From the NCBI RefSeq assembly GCF_020740535.1, contig NZ_CP082362.1, positions 4,834,501-4,898,500 of the forward strand: a stretch of 64,000 bases of DNA, given 5' to 3'. The stretch is from Streptomyces profundus. Its GTDB lineage: Bacteria; Actinomycetota; Actinomycetes; Streptomycetales; Streptomycetaceae. The first letter of the stretch is position 1. Each line of letters opens with the position of its first letter. Shown piece by piece: positions 39,519 to 48,897 of the stretch. The position numbers were made by a program, and so were the translations under genes. Below the pieces are notes generated by a model. It did not search any database, had not been told where the DNA came from, and saw only the letters and a list, made by a program, of their open reading frames with translations.

Positions 39519-40627
39519 GACGCTCCCGCCGTGGCCGGCTGTTCCGCGAGCAGCTCGCGGACCCGGGGGATGACCTGGGTGCCGTACAACTCGACCGAAC
39601 GCAGCCGCGCGGAGGCCGAAACGGTGCCGGCGGCGGAGTAGATCATGTCGAACCGGCCCGCGTCCAGCACCCGGATCGCGCGGGCGATCTTGGCCGCGAC
39701 CGTCTCGACCGAACCGACGTACAGCGAGCCGCGCTCCACCTCGGTGTCGAACTCCGAGCGGGTGATCGGCGGCCAGCCGCGCAGCGCGCCGATCCGGTCG
39801 CGGATCTCCCGGTATCCGGGGTAGAACAGCTCCTTGGCCTCCTCATCGGTCGGGGCGACGAAGCCGGGCGAGTGCAGCCCGACCGGTCGCGCCGTGGTGC
39901 CACTCGCCTGGCTCGCGCGCCGGTACAGATCCACATAGGGGGCGAACCGGTCGGGGGCGCCGCCGATGACGGCGAGCATGAGCCGGAACCCGTAGTGCGC
40001 GGTGCGGATCACGGACTGTGGCGAACCGCCCACTCCGACCCAGGTGTTGAGGCGTCCCGACTCGGTCTTCGGGTACACGTCCGCGCCATGCAGGGCGGCG
40101 CGGGTGGTGCCTTCCCAGGTCACCGGCTTCTCGTCCAGGAGCTGATGGAACAGGTCGATCTTCTCGTCGAACAGCACCTCGTAGTCCTTGAGGTCGTAGC
40201 CGAACAGCGGGAACGACTCGGTGAACGAACCACGTCCGAGGATCACCTCGGCACGACCGCTGGAGAGCGCGTCGACCGTGGCGAACCGCTGGAACACCCG
40301 CACGGGGTCGTCCGAGGACAGCACGGTCACGCCGGAGGCGAGCCGGATGCGCTTCGTGGCGGTCGCGATGCCCGCCAGCACCGTCTCCGGGCTGGAGATC
40401 GCGTACTCGGGCCGGTGGTGCTCGCCCAGCGCGACCACGTCGATGCCGATCTCATCGGCCAGGACCGCCTCGGCCACCGCGGCGCGGATCGCCCGCGCGT
40501 GCGAGAGGATCTCGCCCCGGTCGTCGCGAGGCAGGTCGCCGAAGCTGTCGATACCGAACTCGACCTGCGAGGCGTCCGTCCCGTGCGAGTCCCGCGACGT
40601 GCTCTCCTGCGGGGCGTTCATCGACAT
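39515..40627 (-). CDS. LLM class flavin-dependent (or F420-dependent) oxidoreductase
   Basis: 370 residues from ATG 40627, with GGAG six bases upstream. A luciferase-like TIM barrel is indicated by [51 protein letters not shown] and [14 protein letters not shown]. It heads the seven-gene operon; an inverted repeat just upstream is probably the operator. Substrate unknown. Confidence 0.9.
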   Translation of the reverse strand: MSMNAPQESTSRDSHGTDASQVEFGIDSFGDLPRDDRGEILSHARAIRAAVAEAVLADEIGIDVVALGEHHRPEYAISSPETVLAGIATATKRIRLASGVTVLSSDDPVRVFQRFATVDALSSGRAEVILGRGSFTESFPLFGYDLKDYEVLFDEKIDLFHQLLDEKPVTWEGTTRAALHGADVYPKTESGRLNTWVGVGGSPQSVIRTAHYGFRLMLAVIGGAPDRFAPYVDLYRRASQASGTTARPVGLHSPGFVAPTDEEAKELFYPGYREIRDRIGALRGWPPITRSEFDTEVERGSLYVGSVETVAAKIARAIRVLDAGRFDMIYSAAGTVSASARLRSVELYGTQVIPRVRELLAEQPATAGAS

Positions 40628-40641
40628 CACCTTCTCCCATC

Positions 40642-40659
40642 TAGTTGACACATCAATCG
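40642..40659 (-). promoter_or_regulatory. MarR-like inverted repeat upstream of the LLM operon
   Basis: The sequence TAGTTGA-CACA-TCAATCG contains a GTTGA/TCAAT dyad typical of MarR/HxlR-type operators and lies 15 bp upstream of the start at 40627. A partly overlapping GACAC/GTGTC dyad is also present. No regulator gene of this type is in the window. A related dyad, TGGTTGA (41159-41165) and TCAACCA (41201-41207), lies upstream of the neighbouring oxidoreductase fragment. Confidence 0.4.
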
Positions 40660-41364
40660 TGTCGGGTATTCCTGTGTGCCGACCGGCTCGGAAACGGGGC
40701 GTGCGCCGGGCGCACGCCGTGCGCCGAGGGGTGGCGTGTCCGCGTGCGTGCCACGGCCCGGGTCGGAACGTCACGTCGGCGCGACCGTCGTGGTCACCGT
40801 CCCCGGCTGTGACCTCGGAGGCGTCGCCGCCGCGAGCTCGTCCGCGGGGTGACCCCACGGGCGCGTGCCCTCGCCGTCGGCCGGGGCGCGCGCTCAGGCG
40901 GGGCGGGGCGCGAGCGTGCCTCTCGGATCGTGCCGCCCGTGCCGCCCGTGCGCCTCGTGGTCGGCGCCGACGGGGCCGCCAGGGGTCCAGGTGGGCGGCG
41001 GAACGTCGACGACACGCAGCACGTCGGTACCGCCGTACTCGGAGAACCGCACTGCGAGGGACATCCGCTCAACTCCTGGTTCCTCTGGCGCGCTTACGGG
41101 TGGGACGGGTCGGCCAGCCGTGCTCAGCGGGCTGACCGCCTGGCGGCCCCGCGCCATGTGGTTGATGCGTCACCTAGATTAGGCGCCGGTCCTTGAATCG
41201 TCAACCAACTGCCCCCGGAGTGCGCCGGCGGACGCGGCCCGAAGGACCGATCGGGCAGCGCGCCGCTGCCGACGATCGCGGCCTGGAGCCGATCGACGGT
41301 GCGGGGTGGGGTGTGACGGCCGTCCGTCACGGGGGACGGGAACCGTGCGGACGAACGACGCGCC
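40660..41364. other. Intergenic region with an oxidoreductase remnant
   Basis: About 700 bp between the LLM operon and the next gene. The only recognisable coding sequence is the N-terminal quinone-oxidoreductase fragment at 40894-41064. The dyad TGGTTGA...TCAACCA lies at 41159-41207. The remaining GC-rich frames have no family resemblance. Confidence 0.5.
40894..41064 (-). pseudogene. N-terminal fragment of a zinc-type (MDR) NADP-dependent oxidoreductase
   Basis: From ATG 41064, with GGAG eight bases upstream, the frame reads MSLAVRFSEYGGTDVLRVV and then DVPPPTWTPGGPVG, the typical start of MDR-family quinone oxidoreductases. After about 30 residues the sequence becomes unrelated His/Gly/Arg-rich and stops at residue 56. 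The GroES-like and Rossmann domains are missing, so this is a remnant of a gene that once belonged to the same stress cluster. Confidence 0.5.
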
Positions 41365-41799
41365 CTAGGTGTTCTGTCCCGGTGTCAGGGCCGTGAGCAG
41401 GCGGGGCAGTTCGGTCGGCATCACGGCGAGGAGCACCTCGCCCTGGGGGGACGCGCACACGACGACTCTGGAGCCGCCGTTGATCCTTATGGCCTCGCGC
41501 ATCGTGGGCGAGCGCACCCCGACCTGCCGCAGCCCCGCCGGAAGTGCTGTCCCCGCGCCTGCCTTGGTGCGCGGTTCCCAGGCCATCGTGGTGGGACCGA
41601 TCAGCATCCGCCCACGGAGCCACCGCTTTCCTCGTGAGGGATGCCTGAGCAGGCAGGCGAACGTGATCGCGTCGCCGTGAGCGGCCCCGGCGGCACGCCG
41701 CTTCGCCTTGCGGCGGAACAACCACGCCGTCAGCCCGGCGGCGACGCAGGCAACCACGAGTTCGATCACGGAGGAATTCAAGCAGGACACACCCCCCAT
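41365..41799 (-). CDS. Small single-pass membrane protein, DUF2550-like
   Basis: 144 residues from ATG 41799 (GTG starts further in are possible). One transmembrane helix (VIELVVACVAAGLTAWLF) is followed by a basic linker and a compact beta-rich domain (ITFACLLRHPSRGKRWLRGRM ... VVVCASPQGEVLLAVMPTELPRLLTAL). The pattern of strands and the end VVVCA...LLAVMPTELPRLL resemble DUF2550 proteins. Function unknown. It is followed upstream on the same strand by another small membrane protein. Confidence 0.65.
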   Translation of the reverse strand: MGGVSCLNSSVIELVVACVAAGLTAWLFRRKAKRRAAGAAHGDAITFACLLRHPSRGKRWLRGRMLIGPTTMAWEPRTKAGAGTALPAGLRQVGVRSPTMREAIRINGGSRVVVCASPQGEVLLAVMPTELPRLLTALTPGQNT

Positions 41800-41852
41800 G
41801 CCCACCCCGCCGCTCCCGACGGCCGTCCCGAGGCGGCGAGTTGGGGCGGGGG

Positions 41853-42524
41853 TCAGAGGGCGTCGGGGAGTCCGGTCAGCAGGGCCAGGGCGCAGATGGT
41901 GGCCTCCTCGTCGGTCAGGCCGAGGGGGACGCGCCAGCCCAGGGTGTCGCGGACGGTCAGGGAGCGGTCGCCGAGGCGGATGGCGTGGCGCGTGACCTGG
42001 TAGAGGGGGCCGCGCCCGCGACGGACGGTGATCTCGCGGCCGTGCAGCCAGACGGCGAGCGGCTGCCGGGTGTCGCCGTCCAGGTACTCGCCGGCCTTGC
42101 TCTGCTTCTCCAACTGGTGTCGCAGCACGCCGGGTTCCTTGAGCCACCGCGGCAGCTGGACGCGCTCCGTCCCGTCCGGTCCGGTGAGCGTCGCGGTCAG
42201 CCGCTCCATCCGGGGCCGCAGGCTCAGGGTGAACTCCGCACCGGCCAGGTCCGCGCCGCGTCTCCAGATGAGGCCCAGCTTCCGCCACCGACCGATCTCC
42301 ACCGGCCGCAGCTCCGGCTCCTTGGCCCGTAGGCGCTGGTCACGGCGTGATCTGACGTAGTGCCTGACCCCGACCCACATCCCGAACGGCAGGACCGCGG
42401 CGAACCACAGCAGGCTGAACTTCCACAACTGGGGCCCGATCGCGCCGATCGCCCCCAGCGGCAGCGTGATCAGGCCGACGAACCGAGCACCCTGCCACAC
42501 TGCCGCACGCCACATCGTGTCCAC
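41853..42524 (-). CDS. Two-helix membrane protein of unknown function (paralogue of the protein at 27024-27713)
   Basis: 223 residues from ATG 42524 (ATG 42515 alternative). Two hydrophobic segments (VGLITLPLGAIGAIG, LLWFAAVLPFGMWVGV) precede a soluble region that ends IRLGDRSLTVRDTLGWRV followed by EEATICALALLTGL. The same ending and the same overall layout occur in the minus-strand protein at 27024-27713. The shared C-terminal module suggests a lineage-specific family in the accessory region. No function can be given. Confidence 0.75.
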   Translation of the reverse strand: MDTMWRAAVWQGARFVGLITLPLGAIGAIGPQLWKFSLLWFAAVLPFGMWVGVRHYVRSRRDQRLRAKEPELRPVEIGRWRKLGLIWRRGADLAGAEFTLSLRPRMERLTATLTGPDGTERVQLPRWLKEPGVLRHQLEKQSKAGEYLDGDTRQPLAVWLHGREITVRRGRGPLYQVTRHAIRLGDRSLTVRDTLGWRVPLGLTDEEATICALALLTGLPDAL

Positions 42525-42591
42525 CCCTTCGTCCGTCCCCGCGCTCGCCGGTCGGCGGCGACGGCTCCGGGGACGGCTCCGGGGTCGTCGG

Positions 42592-43479
42592 CTACTTCCA
42601 CGCCGTTCGGTGGCCGGTGCGGCGGAGGTGTCGCGCGGCGCGGATCAGCATGCCGTGGCGGGGGGCCAGGGTCCAGGCCAGGAGGAAGAAGCCGGTGGCC
42701 ACCAGCACGATGGTGCCGCCGGTCGGGAGGTCGGCGCTCCAGGAGAGGTAGAGGCCGACCAGGGCCGAGACGGCGCCGATCAGCGGGGACAGCAGCATCA
42801 TCACGCCGAGCCGGTCCGTCAGCAGCCGCGCGGTGGCGGCCGGGGTGACCAGCAGGGCCAGGACCAGGATGTTGCCGATGGTCTGCACGGAGATGACCAC
42901 CGCGATCGAGACCATCACATAGAGCGCCAGGTCCAGGGCGAAGACCGGCAGGCCCAACGCGCGGGCCGACTCGCGGTCGAGGGTGACGGCCACGAACTCC
43001 TTGTGGAACAGGAAGGTCAGGACCAGCAGCGCCGCCGTGGAGACGGCCACCACCACCAGGTCCTCGTCGGGGATGCCGGTGATCGAGCCGAAGAGGAACT
43101 GCTGGAGCGAGCCCGAGTAGCCGGGGGAGCGGCTGATGATCACGATGCCGAGGGCGAAGGCCGCGACGAAGAAGACGCCGATCACGCTGTCCTCGCGCAG
43201 CCGCCGGTTCTGCGAGAACACCGCGACGGCGACGGCGGTGAGCACCCCGGCCACCGCGCCGCCCAGCACCAGGTTGCCCTGGATCACGAACGCCACCGCG
43301 AGCCCGGGGAAGACGGCGTGCGCGACGGCGTCGCCGATGAACGCCATTCCGCGCAGCACCACATAGCAGCCGATGATCCCGCAGACCGCCGACGAGAGCA
43401 GCGCGACAAAGAGCGCCTTGGGGAGGAAGGAGAGCGCGGGATTGACCAGGTCGGCGACGAACTCCTGTGGAGTCAGCAT
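42592..43479 (-). CDS. Anchored-repeat-type metal ABC transporter, permease
   Basis: 295 residues from ATG 43479, overlapping the ATPase stop by one base. About eight hydrophobic helices and the ZnuB/MntB-type signatures YVVLRGMAFIGDAVAHAVFPGLA and SVQTIGNILVLALLVTPAATA place it in the ABC-3 permease family. Together with the next two proteins it forms a zinc or manganese importer. Confidence 0.92.
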   Translation of the reverse strand: MLTPQEFVADLVNPALSFLPKALFVALLSSAVCGIIGCYVVLRGMAFIGDAVAHAVFPGLAVAFVIQGNLVLGGAVAGVLTAVAVAVFSQNRRLREDSVIGVFFVAAFALGIVIISRSPGYSGSLQQFLFGSITGIPDEDLVVVAVSTAALLVLTFLFHKEFVAVTLDRESARALGLPVFALDLALYVMVSIAVVISVQTIGNILVLALLVTPAATARLLTDRLGVMMLLSPLIGAVSALVGLYLSWSADLPTGGTIVLVATGFFLLAWTLAPRHGMLIRAARHLRRTGHRTAWK

Positions 43480-44222
43480 CAGTTGACCCCCAGCGCGGCA
43501 AGAAGCGGGCTGCCGGCGCGGATGCCGAAGGCCGTCCGCCACAGCTCCGCGTCGGTGAGCGCCTCGGGCGCGCCGGTGGCCACCACCGTCCGGTTGACCA
43601 GGCAGAGCCGGCCGCAGGTGTGCATGGCGGCGGCCAGGTCGTGGGTGGTCATCAGCACCGCCTTCCCCTCCCGGCTCAGCTCGGCGAAGAGATCGGTCAG
43701 CAGCTCCTGCGTCGGCATGTCGAGCCCGGTGAACGGCTCGTCCAGCAGCAGCACGCTCGGCCGCAGCGCCAACGCGCGGGCGACCAGGACGCGTTGGCGC
43801 TGACCGCCGGAGAGCTGGCCCACCGGGCGGTCGGCCAGCGCCGTCATGCCGACCCGGGCCAGCGCCTCGCCCGCCGCGCGGTAGTCGTCCACCCCCGGGC
43901 GGCGCACCCAGCCGACGCGGCGTACCCGGCCGGAGAGCACCGTGTCGGCGACATCGATGGGGAAGTCCCAGGCGAACTCGTGGCGTTGGGGCACATAGCC
44001 GACGCGCTGGCGGACCCGGGCGATCGGCGCGCCGTCGACCAGCACGGTGCCGGAGGCGGGGCGGACCAGGCCGAGCACCGAGCGCAGCAGGGTGGTCTTG
44101 CCGGCGCCGTTGGGGCCGATCAGCCCCATGAAGTCGCCCCTCTCCACGGTGAGTTCGATATCGCGCAGCACCAGCCGCCCGCCGAGGACCACGTTCAGGC
44201 CGCGCACCGACACGGCCGTCAT
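43479..44222 (-). CDS. Anchored-repeat-type metal ABC transporter, ATP-binding protein
   Basis: 247 residues from ATG 44222. Walker A GPNGAGKTTLL, the signature LSGGQRQRVL, Walker B VLLLDEPFTGLD and the H-loop TTHDL are all present, with the Q-loop in YVPQRHEFAWDFP, which is typical of the ZnuC/MntA group. Its start overlaps the stop of the upstream repeat-protein gene by four bases. Confidence 0.94.
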   Translation of the reverse strand: MTAVSVRGLNVVLGGRLVLRDIELTVERGDFMGLIGPNGAGKTTLLRSVLGLVRPASGTVLVDGAPIARVRQRVGYVPQRHEFAWDFPIDVADTVLSGRVRRVGWVRRPGVDDYRAAGEALARVGMTALADRPVGQLSGGQRQRVLVARALALRPSVLLLDEPFTGLDMPTQELLTDLFAELSREGKAVLMTTHDLAAAMHTCGRLCLVNRTVVATGAPEALTDAELWRTAFGIRAGSPLLAALGVN

Positions 44223-45184
44223 GACGCGTCCCCGTCCGATGCGGCGGCGAGCCGCCTGGCCCGCCGGCCGCGCGCGGTGACGGTGAGCAGGGCGCCCAGC
44301 AGGGCCACGGCCACCGCCCCGACGGCGAGCAGGACCACCGGCAGCGAGGAGGTCGCGGTCTCGTCCTGTTCCTCGTCCGGCTCGGGTTCCGCCGGGGCCG
44401 GCGTCGGCTCCGGCTCGTCGACGGTGGTGGCGAACGCCTCGGCCACGTCCGTCGTCTCGCCGACGGCGAAGCGCAGCGGTGCGCGGTCGGCGACGGTCTC
44501 CCCGGTGATCAGATCGGCCGACACCTCGAAGTCCAGGACGTAGACGCCGGGTTGGGTGAAGACCCAGTTGGCGTGGGTGTGGGTGTTGAGGTCCACCCAC
44601 AGCTCCTGGGGCCCCGGCTCGTCGCCGTCCCAGAGCACCTCGGGGGCGCCGAGGTCGCCGTTCTGGAGGAAGACCGCGAGGTGTCCCGGGCCCTCGACGC
44701 CGTGCATCGTCAGCGTCACCCCCCGGTTGACCCGGGCCATGACCTCCGGGTCCTGGGTGTTCCAGCCCAGCCAGACCACCTCGGGGGCCTGGGTCTGGGG
44801 GATGACATGGAGGTCGCTGCCAGGCTCGGCGTCCAGGAAGGCGAACCGCGGGTCGTCGGGCGCCTGTTGGACCGCCGCGTCGACGACTCTCGTCACCACG
44901 TCGGTCAACGCCCGCCACACCGGGGGCGACTGGGAGTCGTCCCGGCCCTGGATGCGCCACTCGCCGTCGACGAACCGTGGGCCGATGTCCACATGGCCGA
45001 TGTCGAGCACCGCCTCGCCGGTGACGTTCTCCTCCTCGGGGGCGACGGTCTGGCCCAGGTCGCCCTCCTCGTCGGCGTGCACGGCCGGCGCCGTCAGGGC
45101 GACGAGGAGGCCGGCGGCGAGCAGGGCCGCCGGCAGCGTGCGTCGGTGGCGGAACGCGCCCGGCGGCGCGAGGAGTTGAGGCAT
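44219..45184 (-). CDS. Transporter-associated surface repeat protein with C-terminal membrane anchor
   Basis: 321 residues from ATG 45184, with AAGGAA upstream. A signal peptide (LPAALLAAGLLVALTAPAVHA) is followed by one complete actinobacterial wall repeat (from VLDIGHVDIG through FLDAEPGSDLHVIPQTQAPEVVWLGW to HTHANWVFTQPGVYVLDF), an acidic Pro/Glu linker, a transmembrane helix (SLPVVLLAVGAVAVALLGALLTV) and a basic tail. There is no LPxTG-type motif, so it is membrane-anchored. It lies inside the ABC operon and may pass metal to the receptor; this role is inference. Confidence 0.88.
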   Translation of the reverse strand: MPQLLAPPGAFRHRRTLPAALLAAGLLVALTAPAVHADEEGDLGQTVAPEEENVTGEAVLDIGHVDIGPRFVDGEWRIQGRDDSQSPPVWRALTDVVTRVVDAAVQQAPDDPRFAFLDAEPGSDLHVIPQTQAPEVVWLGWNTQDPEVMARVNRGVTLTMHGVEGPGHLAVFLQNGDLGAPEVLWDGDEPGPQELWVDLNTHTHANWVFTQPGVYVLDFEVSADLITGETVADRAPLRFAVGETTDVAEAFATTVDEPEPTPAPAEPEPDEEQDETATSSLPVVLLAVGAVAVALLGALLTVTARGRRARRLAAASDGDAS

Positions 45185-45222
45185 CTTCGGTTCCTTGCTG
45201 GGGGGAGGTGTGGAGGAGAGGT

Positions 45223-46797
45223 TCAGCCGAGGCAGTCGCGCAGGGAGTCGGCGTTGGCGCGCATCATCGCGACATAGCTGGTGACGTTCTCGTCGAAGGC
45301 GTCGCCGTAGATCACGCACACCTCCACGCCGCGCTCCTCGGCGATCTGGACGAGGGTGCTGGAGCGGCTGCGGAGGTTGGGCTCCAGGAAGACGGCCGGC
45401 ACGGCGAGGTTGTCGATGGTCTCGCCCAGCCGTCGGCGTTCCACCAGGCTGGGCTCGGTCGCCGGGTTGGGTGTGACGAAGCCGGCGATGTCCAGGCCGT
45501 AGGCCGCGCCCAGATAGCCGAACGCGTCGTGGGTGGTGACCAGTTGGCGCCGCGAGGGTGGGATCTCCGCGACGGTGTCGGTCACCTGGGCGTCGAGCTC
45601 CTCCAACTCCCGCAGGTAGTCGGCGGCGTTGGCGCGGTACTCGGCGGCGTGCCCGGGGTCGATCTCGATCAGGGTGTCCCTGATGATCTTGACATAGGCC
45701 ATCGCGTTGCGGACGTTCTGCCACAGATGGGGGTCGATCTCGCCGTGCACATGGCGGCCCAGGACGGCCTGGGGCAACTGGTGGATCTCGTCGCCGGCCC
45801 GGCCCAGCACGCGGAACCTGGGGTCTCCCGGCACCTCGGTGAGCGCCTTGTTGGGCACCTCGACCACCGTCCGGGCGGGGGAGTGGGCCTCGTGACGGGC
45901 GCCGCCGCCCTCGGCGTCGGCGAGGAGGGACAGCCCCTCGGGTCCGTCCAGATCGACGGTGACATCGGCGTGCCCCTCGTCGAGCACGGTCGCCCCGGCC
46001 ATGCCGGGGACCGCGTGTGGGTCGACGCCGACCGCGAAGGTGATCGTGGACTCGCCCACCGGCAGCGGCCGGCTGCCCTGGGTGGGCACCACCTCGGCCG
46101 CCAGATCCAGCCGGTAGACGCCCGGTTCGGTGAACGCCCAGCTCATATGGGTGTGGGCGTCCGGCGGGAGGAGGACGGTGTCGTGTTCGTAGCCGTCGCC
46201 GGGGTCGAAGCCGTCCGACGAGTCGAAGTAGACCGCCGGCTCGCCGAAGGTCTCCGTCAGATAGCCGACCAGCTCGCCGGGGCCTTCGAGCCCGGTGGCC
46301 TTCAGCCGCACCTCGGACGAGCGGGTGGCCCCCAGCTCCTCGCCCGTTCCCCGCACGCGCAGACCCAGCCAGATCGTGTCCAGGTTGACGTTCTCCACCA
46401 GCGGGATGATCTCGGCCGCGTACCGCACCGCCCGTTCGGCGAGCGAGATGTTGGGAACGTCGTCCGGAAGGTTGGCGTCCAGCGCGCGGATCAGGTTCTG
46501 CTCCTCCAGCATCAGGTAGTTGCTGAACGCGGCGTCGGCGTAGACGATGTCGCGCACGTCCCGCAGGGTGGGTTCGTGCGCGTGCGGGTCGCCGCCCTCG
46601 GGGACCAGCGACTCGACGTCGACCAGCTCACCGCCGACGTGCCGGGCCAGGTCGGCCAGGATGCCCGTGGTGGTGACGACGCTGAGCCGACCGTCGTCCG
46701 GCGGGGTGGTCAACCCCCCGCAGCCGCCGACCGTCAGGGCCAGTGCGACGGCCAGTGCGGCGCTTCCGAGGGCCATGGGCCGGCTGACTCTCTCCAT
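45223..46797 (-). CDS. Anchored-repeat-type metal-binding lipoprotein (ZnuA-like) with an inserted repeat domain
   Basis: 524 residues from ATG 46797 (ATG 46803 alternative). A lipobox Cys26 (LTVGGC) marks a lipoprotein. The ZnuA-like N-lobe (VVTTTGILADLARHVGGELV, HAHEP at 72-76) and C-lobe (HLWQNV near 357, TTHDAFGY near 421, GDAFDE near 499) supply the expected metal ligands. Between them, residues about 138-347 are a wall-repeat domain whose second half (WLGLRV ... HTHMSWAFTEPGVYRLDL) comes before its first half (VLDEGHADV ... DPRFRVLGRAGDEIHQLPQ). The family is normally about 300 residues. Confidence 0.9.
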   Translation of the reverse strand: MERVSRPMALGSAALAVALALTVGGCGGLTTPPDDGRLSVVTTTGILADLARHVGGELVDVESLVPEGGDPHAHEPTLRDVRDIVYADAAFSNYLMLEEQNLIRALDANLPDDVPNISLAERAVRYAAEIIPLVENVNLDTIWLGLRVRGTGEELGATRSSEVRLKATGLEGPGELVGYLTETFGEPAVYFDSSDGFDPGDGYEHDTVLLPPDAHTHMSWAFTEPGVYRLDLAAEVVPTQGSRPLPVGESTITFAVGVDPHAVPGMAGATVLDEGHADVTVDLDGPEGLSLLADAEGGGARHEAHSPARTVVEVPNKALTEVPGDPRFRVLGRAGDEIHQLPQAVLGRHVHGEIDPHLWQNVRNAMAYVKIIRDTLIEIDPGHAAEYRANAADYLRELEELDAQVTDTVAEIPPSRRQLVTTHDAFGYLGAAYGLDIAGFVTPNPATEPSLVERRRLGETIDNLAVPAVFLEPNLRSRSSTLVQIAEERGVEVCVIYGDAFDENVTSYVAMMRANADSLRDCLG

Positions 46798-46893
46798 GAG
46801 CATCCCTGAACATCCCTGTCTTTCCAGCGGTGTCGGGCCGACGGCGCCCGTGCGAAGGGGCGCCGTCGGCCCGGTCTCGGGCGTGGGCCGGTC

Positions 46894-48897
46894 TCAGGCG
46901 TGGGACGTCCGCTGCCTTCGGGCGATCAGGAACACGCCGGCGCCGGCGGCCAGCAGGGTGGCGCTGAGGCCCACCACGAGCAGGGGCGGGAAGCCGCTGC
47001 CGGTGCTGGCCAGGTTGCCGCCCCCGCCGCCCGACTGGTCGGCGGGGAGGGCGCAGTCCTCGCCGTCGGCGGTCTTGCCGACCGTCACCGTCCGGGTGGT
47101 GCCGCCCTGGGGCCGCTGGCCGCTGGGCGCGTCCCCGACGGCGAAGGTGTAGGTCGCCGAGTCGCTGGTGATGGCCGCACCGTTGGCCGGGTTGGTGGCC
47201 GTCGCCCGGGCGGTGAGCGTGTAGGTGCCGGCCTCGGTGAACGTCCACTGGGCGTGGGTGTGCGCCGGCGTTGCCTCCCGCAGGGTGCCGGGCAGCTCGT
47301 AGCCGCCCTCCTCCAACAGCGAGACGACGCCGCCGAAGGTGTTGGTGGTGTAGAGGAAGACGTCGCCGGGGCCCGCCACCGAGCTGATGTCGATCTCCAC
47401 GTCGGTGTAGCCGCTGCCGGCGGTGCCGTTGGTGTCCCAGCCGGGCCAGACCAGGTTCGGGTCCTGGGTCAGCGGCAGCAGATAGCCGGCCGGCGAGCCC
47501 GGGTACGCCTCGGGGATGTCCTCGGTGAGCGCGTCGGGCTTGACGTGCAGCGCCACGTCCTCTGGGGCGTGCGTCACATGGCTGCCGGTCACGTCCTCCT
47601 TGAGGTTGAGGACCAGGTCGTCGCCCTCGGCCACCACGTTGAACGCGTCGATATGCCCGTGGTCGAGCACCAGCAGGTCGCGCGGCTCGGCCGGGACGTC
47701 GCGGTCCTCCTCGACCGGGAAGCACCGCGGCTCGTCGTGGACGGTGCCTCCTGCGGGGCCTCCGCCGGTGCCGCCGCTGTCCGAACCGCCGGTGTCCCCG
47801 GTGCCGCCGGTGCTGTCCGAACCGCCGTCGGTGCCGTCGTCGGAGCCGCCGCCGCTGGTGCCGCCGTCGCTGCCGCCGCCACCGTTGGTGCCGCCCGAAC
47901 TCCCGTCGGTGCCGCCGGAGTCGCCGTCCGAGCCGCCCGCGTGGCCGTCGTCGTGGTCGTCGACGCGGATGGTCACCGGCTCGGAGGTGGCGACCACCTC
48001 GTGGTCCTCGTCCAGCAGTTCGGCCCGCAGCTGCTGGCCGTCCACCTCGGCGGTGCCCGCGTACCGGTCGCCGGCGCCGCCCTCGGCGGCCTCCCAGTCG
48101 GCGGCGGCGGAGTCCCTGCTGTACCAGTGGTAGTGGTCGAGATCGGTCGTGGCGTCGGGGACGGCCGTCAACTCGACCGCGTCACCGGTGTGGTAGTGGT
48201 CCGACAGCCCCTCGATCGACAGGCCGGTCGGTGCCGGGTCGGGTTCCTCCGCCTCGCCGACCGAGAAGCTGTAGTCGGCCGGCGCGCTGGTGAGCACGGA
48301 ACCGGTGGCGGGGTTGGTCGCGGTCGCCCGCGCGGTGAGGGTGTAGCTGCCCGGCTCGCTGAACGTCCACTGGGCGTGGGTGTGCGCCGGGGTCGCCTCC
48401 CGCAGGGTGCCGGGCAGCTGGTAGCCGCCGTCCGCCAACAGGGAGGTGACGGTGCCGAAACCGGTCAGCGTGTAGAGGAAGACGTCGCCGGGGCCCGCCA
48501 CCGAGCTGATGTCGATCTCCACGTCGGTGTAGCCGCTGCCGGCGGTGCCGTTGGTGTCCCAGCCGGGCCAGATCAGGTTCTGGTCCTGGGTCAGTGGCAG
48601 CACGTATCCGGCCGGCGAGCCCGGGTACGCCTCGGGGATGCCGTCGATCCAGGCGTCCTCCTTGACGTGCAGCAGCACGTCCTCGGGGGCGTGGCGGACA
48701 TGTGAGCCGGTCACGTCCTCCTTGAGGTCCAACACCAGCTCGCCTCCCTCGACGGAGACGTTGAAGGCGTCGATATGCCCGTGGTCCAGCACCAGCGGAT
48801 CGGCCGCGTGCGCGGTGCCCATGGCGCCGGCCACCACGGCCGAGGCCACGAGGCCCGCCATGGCGTGCCGCCATCCGGGGCGTATTCGGGTGTCCAT
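46894..48897 (-). CDS. Wall-anchored protein with two actinobacterial surface repeats and LASTG sorting signal
   Basis: 667 residues from ATG 48897. A signal peptide (residues 1-32) is followed by repeat 1 (LVLDHGHIDAFNV to YSFSVG), an Ig-like stretch (LSIEGLSDHYHTGDAVEL to EPVTIRV), a 75-residue Gly/Ser/Asp linker, repeat 2 (nearly identical to repeat 1, again beginning LVLDHGHIDAFNV and containing HTHAQWTFTEAGTYTL), and LASTG, a hydrophobic helix and a basic end (ARRQRTSHA). LAxTG is the class E sortase motif. A Zur-like box lies 84 bp upstream, and the ABC genes follow, so it is likely the first gene of the operon. Confidence 0.9.
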   Translation of the reverse strand: MDTRIRPGWRHAMAGLVASAVVAGAMGTAHAADPLVLDHGHIDAFNVSVEGGELVLDLKEDVTGSHVRHAPEDVLLHVKEDAWIDGIPEAYPGSPAGYVLPLTQDQNLIWPGWDTNGTAGSGYTDVEIDISSVAGPGDVFLYTLTGFGTVTSLLADGGYQLPGTLREATPAHTHAQWTFSEPGSYTLTARATATNPATGSVLTSAPADYSFSVGEAEEPDPAPTGLSIEGLSDHYHTGDAVELTAVPDATTDLDHYHWYSRDSAAADWEAAEGGAGDRYAGTAEVDGQQLRAELLDEDHEVVATSEPVTIRVDDHDDGHAGGSDGDSGGTDGSSGGTNGGGGSDGGTSGGGSDDGTDGGSDSTGGTGDTGGSDSGGTGGGPAGGTVHDEPRCFPVEEDRDVPAEPRDLLVLDHGHIDAFNVVAEGDDLVLNLKEDVTGSHVTHAPEDVALHVKPDALTEDIPEAYPGSPAGYLLPLTQDPNLVWPGWDTNGTAGSGYTDVEIDISSVAGPGDVFLYTTNTFGGVVSLLEEGGYELPGTLREATPAHTHAQWTFTEAGTYTLTARATATNPANGAAITSDSATYTFAVGDAPSGQRPQGGTTRTVTVGKTADGEDCALPADQSGGGGGNLASTGSGFPPLLVVGLSATLLAAGAGVFLIARRQRTSHA

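Noticed and set aside
47516-48133. Ser/Pro-rich plus-strand frame opposite the wall-anchored protein
   Set aside because: Produced by the Gly/Ser/Asp linker repeats read in antisense; no start signal.
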